A stretch of 64,000 bases of DNA, taken from contig NC_054389.1 in assembly GCF_001625195.1 (NCBI RefSeq), positions 7,746,520-7,810,519 of the forward strand, given 5' to 3'. The stretch is from Drechmeria coniospora. Lineage: Eukaryota; Ascomycota; Sordariomycetes; Hypocreales; Ophiocordycipitaceae. The notes under the pieces are model-generated. The model saw only the letters and a list, made by a program, of their open reading frames with translations, did no database searches and was not told where the DNA came from. Positions within the stretch are counted from its first letter, which is position 1. Each line of letters begins with the position of its first letter. The position numbers and the translations under genes were made by a program. Below are positions 34,550 through 48,400 of this stretch, one piece after another.

Positions 34550-34852
34550 TAAACGAAGTCGACCACATATCCTCCGGTCTACTCGTTTAGACGCTTCGAA
34601 AAAATCATTGTCGAGCTCCCGTCGTCGCTTTGAAGCGGCAAACTGGTAGTTCGTTTGCATCTCAAACGTAGCGTAGTTCGCGGCACTCGCCATCACCATG
34701 ACCATTGAATTGTTGATAACCCAGGATCATTGAGCATCTTACTCAACTTGGCGCCGCGCCCGTTCCAGCCACGTCGAACCCAATTTTCCATCGCAGCTAC
34801 TACCAAAACGAATCGGCAAACTTTGACGCCCCAGACGCAGCCACCCTCCGAA

Positions 34853-35315
34853 TTACCCCATCGTATCACTGGTTGTCAAGAGAGAATACCAGTGCCAGTC
34901 AGGTGACATTTGAGCATGGAAAGAACATTGATCGTTCGCATACGTCGCGTTGCAGCCACTTACGTACGATTTTGCCACCAAGTACACCGTGCATGCGTTC
35001 CAGTTACTTATAAAGTTAGCCCAGCAGCAATACAGCGGCCTCGGCACTCGTCTGTCTTTCTGCAGTGTTAATGATCGTACAGTGTCATACTGCAGGGCAT
35101 GTTTGAAATGACAGAGAGTCAAAGTGACTACGCTATCGTTGCGTAGCCATCGAATTATCAACCCCCATTAGCTCCGGCGCATAGTCGAGAGAAAGAAGGG
35201 TGGAAGCCGAGCAGTTTTTGTATGAGCAAGCAAGATCAACGGGCGCACAATGAACGGTTATACCTGACAGCTGGGAGAGTAACGAAATCCGTGCCGAGAC
35301 TAGTGCAGCCACCAT
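34853..35315 (-). CDS. candidate two-exon small secreted protein
   Basis: Exon 1 runs from ATG 35315 to 35163 and exon 2 from 35089 to the stop at 34853, joined by a 73-bp intron with GT (GTTGAT) and a pyrimidine-rich acceptor ending CCCTGCAG. The joined product has 129 residues: a hydrophobic leader (MVAALVSARISLLSQLSG), then a Cys-containing mature part (CSYKNCSAS, YCCWANFISNWNAC, SGCNATYANDQCSF). The surrounding DNA is more GC-balanced than the nearby graveyard. The weak donor and the lack of any family match keep this tentative; it may be a pseudogene or chance. Confidence 0.33.
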
Positions 35316-36337
35316 CTCTGTCTTCGCTTTTTCCGGCCTGCTAGTGATGAGGCGGCGTGCGTAGAGTGCGTTGCAGAGTCCAGGTAATTATTACTGTGTA
35401 CTCTGTAAGTACACACAAAAGCATAATGTGGCTTCCAAATTTGCTGGAATATCCTTAGCTTGGTTGCTGATAAGCCTCTGAATGTTCTTGCCTTTGTGAA
35501 AAGCGGCTAGAGCGAGTTGTTGTGAGGTTAGGAACCGTTGTGGGTGAATACGAGTACGACTAAATTACGGGCTTCACATGACGACGGGCCTACGTGGTAA
35601 GTACTTGCTGTAGAGTATACACGTACCGTGCAAAGCGCTTTGTACAGGATTAATTACTCCCTATTCGTTTAGAAAATGCTCGGGACTTTTGCACCATACA
35701 CGCAAGTTCATGTGCATGTGTGGCGTATAACGTAGGATATGAATATGGGTACTGCAACGGAACGTGGTACTTCGTCGTTCACTTCCCTTGTAGTCCATAC
35801 AATCAATATTGATTAATCCTCAAAACGATAGGATTTTGAGCTCTATCATGACATCGAGGAGACGAAAGTACTGAAGTACTTGTATCGTTATGCAGGGCCG
35901 CTATATATGTAATAGTTCTAGTGCCGAATCACTGGGACTAAAGAGAGTTCTACTCCGCATTCGCCTACCTCATAGGAGTCTAAAGCGTCACTAGTATCCA
36001 CCACTGTCGCGGATGGCCATGGACTTGGCCATCGTCTGAACCAGCACCCAACTTTAGCTTTGTTTTAAGTCAGATGGCCATCTGCAACAGGATGCCACTT
36101 CTGGGTACCAGATGGCATTGCTACCCAGCGCATGAATCTCCAGGCCCCGATTTAAGTTTGGTGTGACCTGTCATATCCTCCCAGCTCTGTAAGGGATGCC
36201 AGGTTGGTAGAGAGAAGAAAAGTACCTGAAGGAACAAGTTATACTGTCTAGAATGGAAGTGTAGTAGGCGCAGCTCTGCAAGCTTTCCACTGCCAGCTAG
36301 CTTTTCCGCGATAGAGCGGACAAGCTTGCATGTCACC

Positions 36338-36344
36338 TATTTAA
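36338..36344 (+). promoter_or_regulatory. TATA-like box of the giant adhesin gene
   Basis: TATTTAA lies 82 bp before the ATG at 36420 in locally AT-rich DNA. It is the only good core-promoter candidate in the preceding 150 bp. Confidence 0.4.
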
Positions 36345-36419
36345 TATTAGCCATCCGAGCTTATCTGTGAATAATTTTGTGCGCAGGCAAGCATGCGCAG
36401 ATCGTCCTAATATTTCAAC

Positions 36420-39400
36420 ATGAGGTCTGCACCAGTACAGTATCTTATAGCGTCCTGTTTATATTTTGCTACTTTTTCTGTCAGCAGCGACGCCGGTGAT
36501 AATGGACTAGTAGTGGTCGAGTACCAGCCAGTGGAGCATGTCTGTTCCGGAAGCTCAGTACTAGAAACCATAACGAGGTAAATATCCAGGCGAAGAGGAC
36601 GATGAGTGGGTGAAAAGCAGGTCACTGATGCCTACCGCAGAACATACACGACGACCATAAGTCAGCCTCCAGATATCAGCAAGAGTGCTGAGGCCTTGGA
36701 CGGGTCAAGCACAGCGAAGCCCGACAAAGGTGAGCCTGACGGCATTGTCATCGAAGTACGAGCTGGTTCTCTGACCACCTTTTGGCGGGCTCAGGTGATG
36801 GTACTCCAGCGACAGACGATGGACAGATACCATCTGAAAGTGCACCTACATCAGAACCACAGGTTTATCTGACTAAATCCGAGCAATGCACTGGCACTGA
36901 GACAGTCGTTATTACCCTGACCATTGAACCGAGTGGCACAGCTCCTGGTACCATCGTTGTTCAGACACCCTCAGGATACATACCCGTATCTTCGGCAGAA
37001 CCGACAGGATACGTAACAAAATCTGAGCAATGTACTGGTACGGAGACAGTGGTCGTGACATTGACTCTTGCACCAAGTGGTACAGCAGCTGGTACCATTA
37101 TTGTTCAGACACCCTCAGGATACGTACCGACACCGTCATCGGAACCAACGGGATATCTGACAAAGCACGAGCAGTGCGATTGCAAAGTTGTTACGACGCT
37201 GACTTTTACACCAAGTGGCACAGATCCCGGCACTATCCTTGTTCAGACACCCTCGGGATACATACTCGAATCCACATCAGAACGAACTGGGTATATAACT
37301 AAATCCGAGCCCGGGGAGGGCATGTCTGTAACCACTCGGACGATTGCGCCGAGTGGTACGCTTCCCGGCACCATTCTTATCCAGACTACAACAGGTTACA
37401 TACCCTTGCCCACACTGGGACCAATTGAATATCTGACGGCGTCCGAACCATGCCCTGGAACTTTTCCAACTACGCAGACTATTGCACCGAGCGGTACAGT
37501 TCCCGGCACTATCCTTGTCCAGACTCCCTCGGGATACATACCTTCATCAGACACATCAGCAGGGACCGTTCCGTCTAGCGATCCGACCCCAGGGACTGTC
37601 AAGACTTCTCCTGCATATATATCGTTGACGCAGCCATGGGCTGGTATCATTTTGACCACCGAAACAGTTGCGCCCGTTGGAACTAATCCGGGGACCATCC
37701 TAGTCAAGACGCCTACAGAATATATTACTACGTCAGAGGGTTGGACTGGTACCGTCATATCGACGCGGACAGTTCTTCCGAGTGGCACTGTTCCCGGTAC
37801 AATTATTGTTGAAACCCCTTCAGGATATGTGGCTTCGATAATACCATGGACCGGAACATCTCTTACCACAACCACTATCCAGCCAACCGGAACAGCCAAG
37901 GGTACTATTATCATCAGAACACCTACAATTTATGTGACAACAACAGCTCCATGGAGTGGTACCATCGTTACAACAAGAACCGTGCCACCCACCGGAACAA
38001 ACCCTGGCTTCATCATTGTTGAAACACCAACAGTCCCAAAAGAGACATCATCAAGTGATACATCCGCTCTTGGAACATCTAAAGAAGCTCCAGGTGGATT
38101 GATTTCAGCAATAACGACCTATGGTCCCACAGCAGGCACATCCACAATTGGCCCACCTGCCGGATGTACAACAAACTGTATGTCGACTATAATCATAACA
38201 GTAGCTCCTACTGGAGGCATAATCACCATATCGACGTATGGTCCAACTGCAGGCACATCCACCATCTTTCCAGAATCTGGGTGCACAACGAACTGCTATA
38301 CGACTGTTGTTGTACCAGCAGCTTTTAGTGGTAGTGCATTAACTGTAACATCTACTGGGCCTACACCGGGCACGTCAACAATACCGCCGCCTGCTGGGTG
38401 TACAACGGATTGCATGACCACTATTGTTGTTATGGTAACTGCAGGGCCTGTTACAATTACAACATATGGTCCAACGGCAGGTACTTCAACTATTGGCCCA
38501 CCTGCCGGATGTACAACAAACTGCATGTCGACCATAATTATAACAGTAGCTCCTACTGGAGGCATAATCACTATATCGACGTATGGTCCAACTGCTGGCA
38601 CATCCACCATCTTTCCAGAATCTGGGTGTACAACGAATTGCTATACGACTGTTGTTGTACCAGCTGCTTCCAGTGGAAGTATATTAACTATAACAACTAC
38701 TGGGCCTACACCGGGCACGTCAACAATACCGCCGCCTGCTGGATGTACTACGGATTGCACGACGACTATTGTTGTTACGGTAACTGCAGGGCCTTCCACG
38801 ATTTCAACATATGGTCCAACTGCAGGTACCTCGACGATTGGCCCACCTCCTGGATGTACAACAAACTGTATGTCGACTATAATAATTACAGTAGCTCTTA
38901 CTGGAGGCATAATAACGATATCGACGAATGGTCCAACGGCAGGCACATCCACCATCTTTCCAGAATCTGGGTGCACAACGAACTGCTATACGACTGTTGT
39001 TGTACCAGATGCTTCCAGTGGAAGTATCTTAACTATAACAACCACTGGGCCTACGCCGGGCACGTCAGCAATACCGCCACCTGCTGGATGTACTACGGAT
39101 TGCATGACGACCATTGTTGTTACGGTAATTGCAGGGCCTTCCACGATTACAACGTATGGCCCAACAGCCGGCACCTCGACGCTTGACCCACCTGCCGGAT
39201 GTACAACAAACTGCATTTCGACCATAATTATAACAGTAGCTCCAACTGGAGGCATTATAACAATATCGACATATGGTCCAACTGCGGGAACATCCACTAT
39301 CTTTCCAGAATCTGGGTGCACAACGAATTGCTATACGACTGTTGTTGTACCAGCTGCTTCTAGTGGAAGTATCTTAACTATAACAACTACCGGGCCTACA

Positions 39401-42400
39401 CCGGGCACGTCGACAATACCACCACCTGCTGGATGTACTAAGGATTGCATGACAACTATTGTCGTTACGGTAACTGCAGGGCCTTCCACGATTACCACGT
39501 ATGGTCCAACTGCAGGTACCTCGACGATTGACCCACCTCCTGGATGTACAACAAACTGTATGTCGACTATAATAATTACAGTTGCTCCTACTGGAGGCAT
39601 AATAACGATATCGACGAATGGGCCAACGGCAGGCACATCCACCATCTTTCCAGAATCTGGGTGCACAACGAATTGCTATACGACTGTTGTTGTACCAGCT
39701 GCTTCCAGTGGAAGTATACTAACTACAACAACTACTGGGCCTACACCGGGCACGTCGACAATTCCGCCTCCTGCTGGATGTACTACGGATTGCATGACAA
39801 CTATTGTCGTTACAGTAACTGCAGTGGCCACTACAATTACTACAAGTGGTCCAACAGCTGGCACCTCTACAATTCTACCCCCCGTAGGATGTACTGAGGA
39901 TTGCATAGTAACTATTATTGTTACCACAGGTCCTAGTAGTGGATCTTCCACGATTACTACGTATGGTCCAACTGCAGGCACTTCCACGATTGGCCCACCT
40001 GCAGGATGTACAACGAATTGTATGTCTACCATAGTAATAACAGTAGCTCCAACTGGAGGGATAATAACAATATCAACATCTGGTCCTACCGCCGGTACAT
40101 CAACGATTCTGCCATCGTCGGGATGCACAAAAGATTGTTATACGACTATTATTGTTCCAATAGACCCTAGCAGTACTGTAGTAACTATAACAACAGTTGG
40201 CCCTACACCAGGAACTTCAACTATACAGCCACCTGCCGGATGTACCTCGAATTGCATGACAACTGTCATTGTTACGGTAACTGCAATAGCCACTACAATT
40301 ACAACAAGTGGTCCAGCAGCTGGCACCTCTACAATTCTACCACCCGCAGGATGTACTGAGGATTGCATAGTAACTATTATTGTCACTGCAGGCCCCAGTA
40401 GTGGACCATCGACTTATACAACGTATGGTCCTACTGCAGGCACATCAACGATTCTACCACCCGCTGGATGCACGACAAATTGTATCACATCTATTATAGT
40501 TACAATGGGTCCAAGTGGTGGAGTTTTAACAATAACAACAGTCGGACCTACAGCAGGCACTTCAACAATCCCACCACCTGCTGGATGTACTACGGATTGC
40601 ATAACTACAATTATTGTTACTACAACTGCGGCGCCTTCTACAATTACAATCTATGGCTCAACAGCAGGCACTTCTACAATCGGACCCTCTCCCGGATGTA
40701 CAGTGGACTGCATGTCTACAATCATAATAACGGTGGCTCCTACTGGAGGCATAATAACGATTTCAACATATGGCCCTACTGCGGGCACATCAACGATCTT
40801 GCCACCTTCTGGATGCACTACGAATTGTGTTACGACTGTTATTGTTCCAGTAGCTTCTAGTGGTAGTGTTTCAACTATAACTACGATGGGTCCGACGGCC
40901 GGTACCTCCACAGTCTTACCACCCGACGGCTGCACAGCGAATTGCATAACGAAAGTAATTATTACCGTAACAACAAGTGCTACCATGGTGACAACGTACG
41001 GCCCGACAGCTGGGACAACGACAATACTCCCCCCTACAGGATGTACAGCGAACTGTCAAGCAACTATTATTGTTACAGTTGCCCCAAGCAACGGTATGTT
41101 AACTAAAACGACATTTGGCCCAACACCGGGAACATCGACGATACCACCACCAGCTGGCTGTACGAAGGATTGCATAACAACCATTATTATCACAATAACT
41201 GCAGGAGCTACTACAATCACAACACAAGGTCCAACAGCAGGTACTTCAACTATCCCGCCAGATCCTGGATGTACTGGGAGTTGCATGTCAACTGTAATCA
41301 TAACTGCAGCACCAAGTGGTGAGGTTTCAACATCAACAACGTATGGTCCAACGGCGGGAACAGAAACCATCCCTCCGTCCGTTGGGTGTACTACGAATTG
41401 CCATACAATAATTATTGTTACAGTAGCTCCGAGTGGCGGCAGCTTGACCATTACCAAAACCGGCCCTTCCCCAGGAACATCAACAATCCCACCAACCCCT
41501 GGATGCACAACAGACTGCATAACAACTATTATTGTTACCGTGACTGCAGGAGCTACTACAATTACAACATCTGGCCCAACGGAAGGTACATCGACGATCC
41601 CACCTGATCCTGCATGTACTCAGAATTGCATAGCGACTGTTATTGTAACTGCGGCGCCAAGCGGTAGCGTGGTTACTTCAACAACACTTGGTCCTACTCC
41701 AGGAACTTCCACAATTCGACCTCCAACTGGATGCACAACAGGATGTACTACAACTGTTATGATCACTATTACTGCTAGTTCAACAACGCTTACGACTACT
41801 GGCCCAACCCCGGGTACATCGACAATTTCTCCATCAGCTGGATGCACAATTGATTGCATAATAACCATAATAGTAATAACGCCTCCTACTCCAGGTGTAA
41901 CAACAATTACAACGCTTGGACCTTCAGCGGGTACATCTACAATTTTACCACCGACTGGATGTACAACAGAATGTACTACGACTATAATTCTTACTATTAC
42001 TGCTAGATCGACGGCACTTACTACTACCGGCCCAACCCCCGGCACATCGACAATCTCTCCTCCAGTCGGATGCACTATTGATTGCATCGTAACTATAATA
42101 GTTACAGCCGCTCCAACGCCAGGTGTAACAACAATTACTACGCTAGGTCCTACTCCAGGCTCATCTACAATCTTACCGCCTACTGGGTGCACAACGCAAT
42201 GTACTACGACCATCATGGTGACAATAACGGCTACATCAACAACAATTACAACTACGGGCCCAACCCCAGGAACATCAACAATTTCACCTCCAGCTGGATG
42301 TACAATAAATTGTATGGTAACTATTATCATAACTGCAACTCCAACACCAGGCATCACTACAATTACTACTTTGGGTCCTACTCCAGGAACATCTACAATT

Positions 42401-45400
42401 TTACCCTCTAGTGGATGCACAACGCAATGTACTACAACCATTATGGTTGTCATCACTGCTACATTGACAACCATAACAACTACGGGTCCAACTCCAGGCA
42501 CATCGACAATTTCTCCTCCAGCTGGATGTACCATTGACTGCATAGTAACTATAATAGTTACAGCCGTTCCTACTCCTGGAGTAACGACAGTTACTACTCT
42601 AGGTCCTACTCCGGGTACATCTACAATCCTGCCACCGACTGGATGCACAACACAATGTACTACGACTATCATGGTTACGATAACGGCTACATCGACAACA
42701 ATTACAACTACAGGTCCAACCCCGGGAACATCCACAGTCTCTCCTCCAGCTGGATGTACAATTGACTGCATCGTAACAATAATAGTTACAACCGTTCCTA
42801 CTCCAGGCGTTACTACCATTACTACTCTAGGTCCGTCTCCGGGCACCTCTACAATTTTACCCCCTACTGGATGTACAACACAATGTACAACTACAATCAT
42901 GGTCACCATAACGGCTTCATCAACAACAATGACTACTACGGGCCCAACCCCGGGCACATCAACAATTAGCCCTCCAGCTGGATGTACCATGGATTGCATG
43001 GTAACTATTATAGTTACAACCGCTCCTACTCCAGGCGTTACTACAATTACTACTCTGGGTCCAACTCCAGGTACATCTACAATTTACCCTCCTACCGGAT
43101 GTACAACACAATGTACTACTACAATAATGGTCACCATAACCGCAACATCAACAACAATAACCACCACAGGCCCAACCCCGGGCACATCAACAATTTCTCC
43201 GCCATCTGGATGCACAAGGGACTGTATTGTAACTATTATAGTAACTACAGCTCCGACACCTGGCGTTACAACGATTACTACTCTTGGACCCACTCCGGGT
43301 ACATCTAAAATTTTACCTCCCACTGGATGCACAACGCAATGTACCACGACAATTATGGTCACCATAACGGCTACATCAACAACAATATCCACTTCTGGCC
43401 CAACCCCGGGCACATCTACGATATCTCCACCAGCCGGATGTACAACGGACTGTATTGTGACTGTTATAGTGACTGCAACTCCAACACCAGGCTTTACAAC
43501 AATTACGACGATGGGTCCTACTCCAGGTACATCTACAATTCTACCACCTACTGGATGCACAACACAATGTACGACTACTATTGTGGTTACTATAACGGCT
43601 TCATCGATAACGATAAAGACTACGGGTCCAACCCCAGGCACATCGACAATTTCTCCACCAGCTGGATGTACAATTGACTGTATCGTAACCATAATAGTAA
43701 CTACAACTCCAACACCTGGAATAACAACAATTACTACACTGGGTACTAGTCCAGGTACATCTACAATTTTGCCTCCTACTGGGTGTACAACACAATGTAC
43801 TACTACAATACTAGTCACAATTACAGCTACAACGACAACGGTAACAACTACGGGCCAAACCCCAGGAACATCAACAATTTCTCCGCCGGCTGGATGTACA
43901 ATGGACTGTATAGTAACCATAATAGTAACTACAACTCCAACACCTGGAGTAACAACACTTACTACGCTGGGTCCTACTCCAGGGACATCCACAATTTTAC
44001 CTTCTACTGGATGTACGACACAATGTACTACGACTGTCATGGTCACCGTAACGGCTACATCAACAACAATAACAACTACAGGCCCAACACCGGGCACCTC
44101 GACAATCTCTCCACCATCTGGATGTACAATGGATTGTACTGTAACTATTATAGTAACAACTCTTCCTACTCCAGGAGTAACAACACTTACGACGCTAGGT
44201 CCCACACCAGGTACATCTACAATTTTACCACCTACTGGATGTACTACGCAATGTACTACGACTATTATGGTCACCATAACAGCTGCATCAACAACGATAA
44301 CAACCACGGGGCCAACCCCAGGAACGTCAACAATTTCCCCGCCAGCTGGATGTACAATAGATTGTACAGTAACCATAATAGTGACTACAACTCCAACACC
44401 TGGAGTAACAACAATCACGACGCTAGGACCCACTCCAGGTACATCTACAATTCTACCACCTACTGGATGTACCACACAATGTACGACGACTATTATGGTC
44501 ACCACAACGGCTACATCAACAACAATAACAACTCCGGGTCCAACCCCAGGAACATCGACAATTTCCCCGCCAGCTGGATGTACAGTAGACTGTGTAGTCA
44601 CCATAGTAGTGACTACAACTCCAACACCGGGAGTCACGACAACTACTACTCTGGGTCCCACTCCGGGTACATCGACAGTTCTACCACCAGCAGGCTGCAC
44701 GACACAATGTACTACGACTGTAATAGTTACTATTACTCCAACGGTAACTACTATTACCACCCCTGGTCCGACTCCAGGTACATCAACAATTCCGCCCTCA
44801 TCTGGGTGTACTATGGACTGTACGATGACTGTAGTCGTAACAACGGTCCCTATTCCGGGAATAACAACAATTACGACGCTTGGTCCTACTCCAGGTACAT
44901 CTACAATACTACCCCCTACGGGATGTACAACACAATGTACTACGACTGTTATGGTCACCACAACGGCTGCATCTACAACAATAACAACTACTGGCCCAAC
45001 CTCAGGCACCTCGACAATCTCTCCACCATCTGGATGTACAATGGATTGTACTGTGACTATAATAGTTACAACGCTTCCTACTCCAGGGGTGACAACAATT
45101 ACCACGCTTGGTCCCACTCCGGGCACGTCGACAGTTCTACCACCGGCAGGCTGTACAACGCAATGTACTACGACTATCATAGTTACTATCACTCCAGCTG
45201 TAACTACCATTACCACCCCTGGTCCTACTCCTGGGACATCGACAATTCCGCCCTCGCCTGGGTGCACAATTGACTGTACAATGACTGTAATTGTTACAAC
45301 TGTTCCTATTCCAAACATAATAACCATTACAACCACTGGCCCTACTCCGGGTACAACAACGGTTCCACCCTCAGCAGGTTGCACAGCGCAGTGTACTACG

Positions 45401-48400
45401 ACTGTAATAGTTACAATCACTCCAGTCATAACTACTATTACCACCCCTGGTCCTACTCCAGGTACATCGACAATATTGCCCCCATCTGGGTGCACAACGG
45501 ACTGCACCACAACTATAGTTGTAACAACAGTTCCTATTCCGGGAATAACAACAGTTACTACACTTGGTCCTACTCCGGGCACGTCGACAGTTCTACCACC
45601 GGCAGGCTGTACAACGCAATGTACTACGACTGTCATAGTTACTATTACTCCAGCTGTAACTACTATTACCACCCCTGGTCCTACTCCAGGGACATCGACG
45701 ATTCCGCCCTCGTCTGGGTGTACAATTGACTGTACAATGACTGTAATTGTTACAACTGTTCCTATTCCAAACATAATAACCATTACAACCACTGGCCCTA
45801 CTCCGGGTACAACAACGGTTCCACCGCCAGTAGGCTGCACGTCGCAGTGTACCACGACTGTAATAGTTACAATCACTCCAGCAATAACTACTATTACCAC
45901 TCCTGGTCCTACTCCGGGTACATCGACAATATTGCCCCCATCTGGGTGCACAACGGACTGCACCACAACTATAGTTGTTACAACAGTTCCTATTCCGGGA
46001 ATAACAACAGTTACTACACTTGGTCCTACGCCTGGTACCTCAACGATTCCGCCACCAGCGGGCTGCACAACGCAATGTACTACGACTGTCATAGTTACCA
46101 TTACACCAGCAGTAACTACTATTACCACCCCTGGTCCTACTCCAGGGACATCGACGATTCCGCCCTCGTCTGGGTGCACAATTGACTGTACAATGACTGT
46201 AATTGTTACAACTGTTCCTATTCCAAACATTATAACCATTACAACCACTGGCCCTACTCCGGGTACAACAACGGTTCCACCGCCAGCAGGCTGCACGTCG
46301 CAGTGTACCACGACTGTAATAGTTACCATTACACCAGCTGTGACTACTATTACTACCCCTGGTCCTACTCCAGGTACATCAACAATACTACCTCCCTCTA
46401 GTTGCACAACGGATTGCACTACAACTATAGTTGTTACAACAGTTCCTGTTCCGGGAATAACTACCATTACAACTCTTGGTCCAACACCAGGTACAACAAC
46501 AATTCCGCCACCAGCAAGATGCTTCACGGGTTGTACAACAACTGTAATTGTTACAATAACCCCTGCGGCAACAACAGTAACTACCCTTGGTCCTTCTCCG
46601 GGTACATCGACGATCCCACCTCCTTCTGGGTGCACATCGGATTGCACAATGTCTGTAATTATCACCACGGTGCCAAGTCCTGGGATCACAACAATTACAA
46701 CTCTTGGGCCTACGCCGGGTACTTCGACGATCCCCCCTACCGCAGGATGTCTCACGGACTGTACAACGACCGTAATCATTACCATAACCCCAGCTGCAAC
46801 AACAGTAACCACCCTTGGTCCTTCTCCGGGTACATCGACGATCTCACCACCTCCTGGGTGCACATCTGATTGCACGGTGTCTGTAGTCGTTACAACAGTG
46901 CCAAGCCCTGGGATCACAACAATCACAACTCTTGGGCCTACGCCGGGAACGTCGACGATCCCCCCTACCGCAGGATGCTTAACGGACTGCACAACGACTA
47001 TAATCATCACCATAACCCCAGCGGCAACAACATTGACCACGCTTGGTCCTTCTCCGGGTACAACGACGATCTTACCACCTCCTGGGTGCACAACGGATTG
47101 CACGTTGTCTGTGATCGTCACGACAGTTCCTGTTCCGGGAATAATAACAATTACAATTCTTGGTCCCAGTCCTGGTACGTCGACGGTCCCGCCTTCGGCA
47201 GGATGTTTCACGGACTGCACAACGACAGTAATAGTCACAACAACTCGCGGGGCCAGCGCAACAACGCGAACAACCGAGGGTCCGACCGAAGGCACAACGA
47301 CGATTCCACCACCTACGGATTGTACGACGAAGTGCGTAACTAGTATCGTCATTACGACAACCCCGAAATGTACACTCAAACCGACCACTTTCCGGCTCGC
47401 TGCCACGGTGACCGCTGGCGCTCAAACCACTTGGGTTGTGCCAGCCTGCGCCACTGAAATGCAAATCGCCATTGCCGGTGGCGGTGGTGGGAACGCCTAC
47501 TTTGACGTCGGTGGAACCATGCGAACAGGTGTAGGGGGCTTGATTCGGGGATCAATTCCTGTGTCACCAGGACAAGTCATCAGGGCCATCGCAGGCGGCA
47601 AGGGAACTGGTCCAAATGGCGGAACGAGTGCGTATGGAAGGGGCGGAAACGGCATCCCCGAAACCCATTATTTGACTGGATGGGCCGGTGGAGGCGGCGG
47701 TGCATCCGCCATATACCTTGACGGCGTCCTGCTAGCAGTCGCTGGCGGTGGAGGGGGTGACCGATATGCTGGCGGTACCTATTTCCCCAACCTTGACTGG
47801 GTTTCAATTCCTGGCTATTTGTCAGGAACCTCGACCCATACGTTCAAATACACGGGACACTGGATATCAAATGATGAACAGTTGATCACTGGATACCAGA
47901 CATCCTGCGTTGAAATGGAGGCCAAGGGAACCGCGAACTGGTGGGAATTGGATGACCAGATGACTCCAGGCGGGTTTTATTTCGTTGCCCAGGGAGGATA
48001 TCCTGGTATGAATGGGCAACCCGGTGCCGGTGGTAAGACCTTCATTAGGCGATCCTTCATGGTGCCCTACGCGAAGTATACCTTTGGTAACCCAGGGAAT
48101 GGAAACAATGGAGGGGATGGGGTAAAAGCACCTGGAACCTGGTACCAGAGAAACACAAAGGTCACGTTCAGCGGAGGTTCAGGTGGTGGCGGTGGCGGAT
48201 ACGGCGGTGGAGGCAGTGGAAGCACGCTCTGGTACACCTACACGAACACGGATCCAGCGTATGCGTCCATAAACAATATGGGGTCGGTAATCGGACTCGG
48301 AGGGGGCGGCGGTGGGAATTTTCGTTCCCCCAAACTCTCAACCTCTTCTGCAACCTTGGAACAACCTGGAATGTTTGCAGGAACGGCGAATGTAACATTT

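Larger units (their letters stand above)
30761..36337. other. AT-rich degraded region; only one candidate gene
   Basis: Apart from the LTR copy at 32045 and the candidates at 34232 and 34853, I recognise no gene. An 11-G run lies at 30970-30980. The right end (35,350-36,330) is upstream DNA of the giant adhesin gene. Confidence 0.4.
38110..47370 (+). repeat. tandem array of about 80 adhesin repeat units (roughly 114 bp each)
   Basis: The coding array is built on a basic unit of about 38 codons with a conserved GGNCCNACNNCNGGNACNTC core and a TGYACN...TGY Cys pair. Sub-arrays show higher-order periods of 345 bp (38,120-39,850), 228 bp (about 41,690-45,090) and 456 bp (about 45,090-46,460), each with its own variant phrases. 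Unit count is estimated from length, not counted one by one. Confidence 0.9.

Noticed and set aside
36782..36794. Start of the giant adhesin at a TTG codon at 36782
   Set aside because: A fungal gene is unlikely to start at TTG. These bases are the end of intron 2 (GGCTCAG acceptor), and two upstream exons supply an ATG and signal peptide.
41620..42999. Minus-strand open frame of about 459 codons
   Set aside because: Same cause: an antisense shadow of the adhesin repeats.
43084..47406. Minus-strand open frame of about 1440 codons
   Set aside because: It is antisense to the adhesin repeat array. Thr/Pro/Gly-rich codons on the plus strand rarely create minus-strand stops, and the period copies that of the plus-strand repeat. 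It has no start context, signal peptide or domain.
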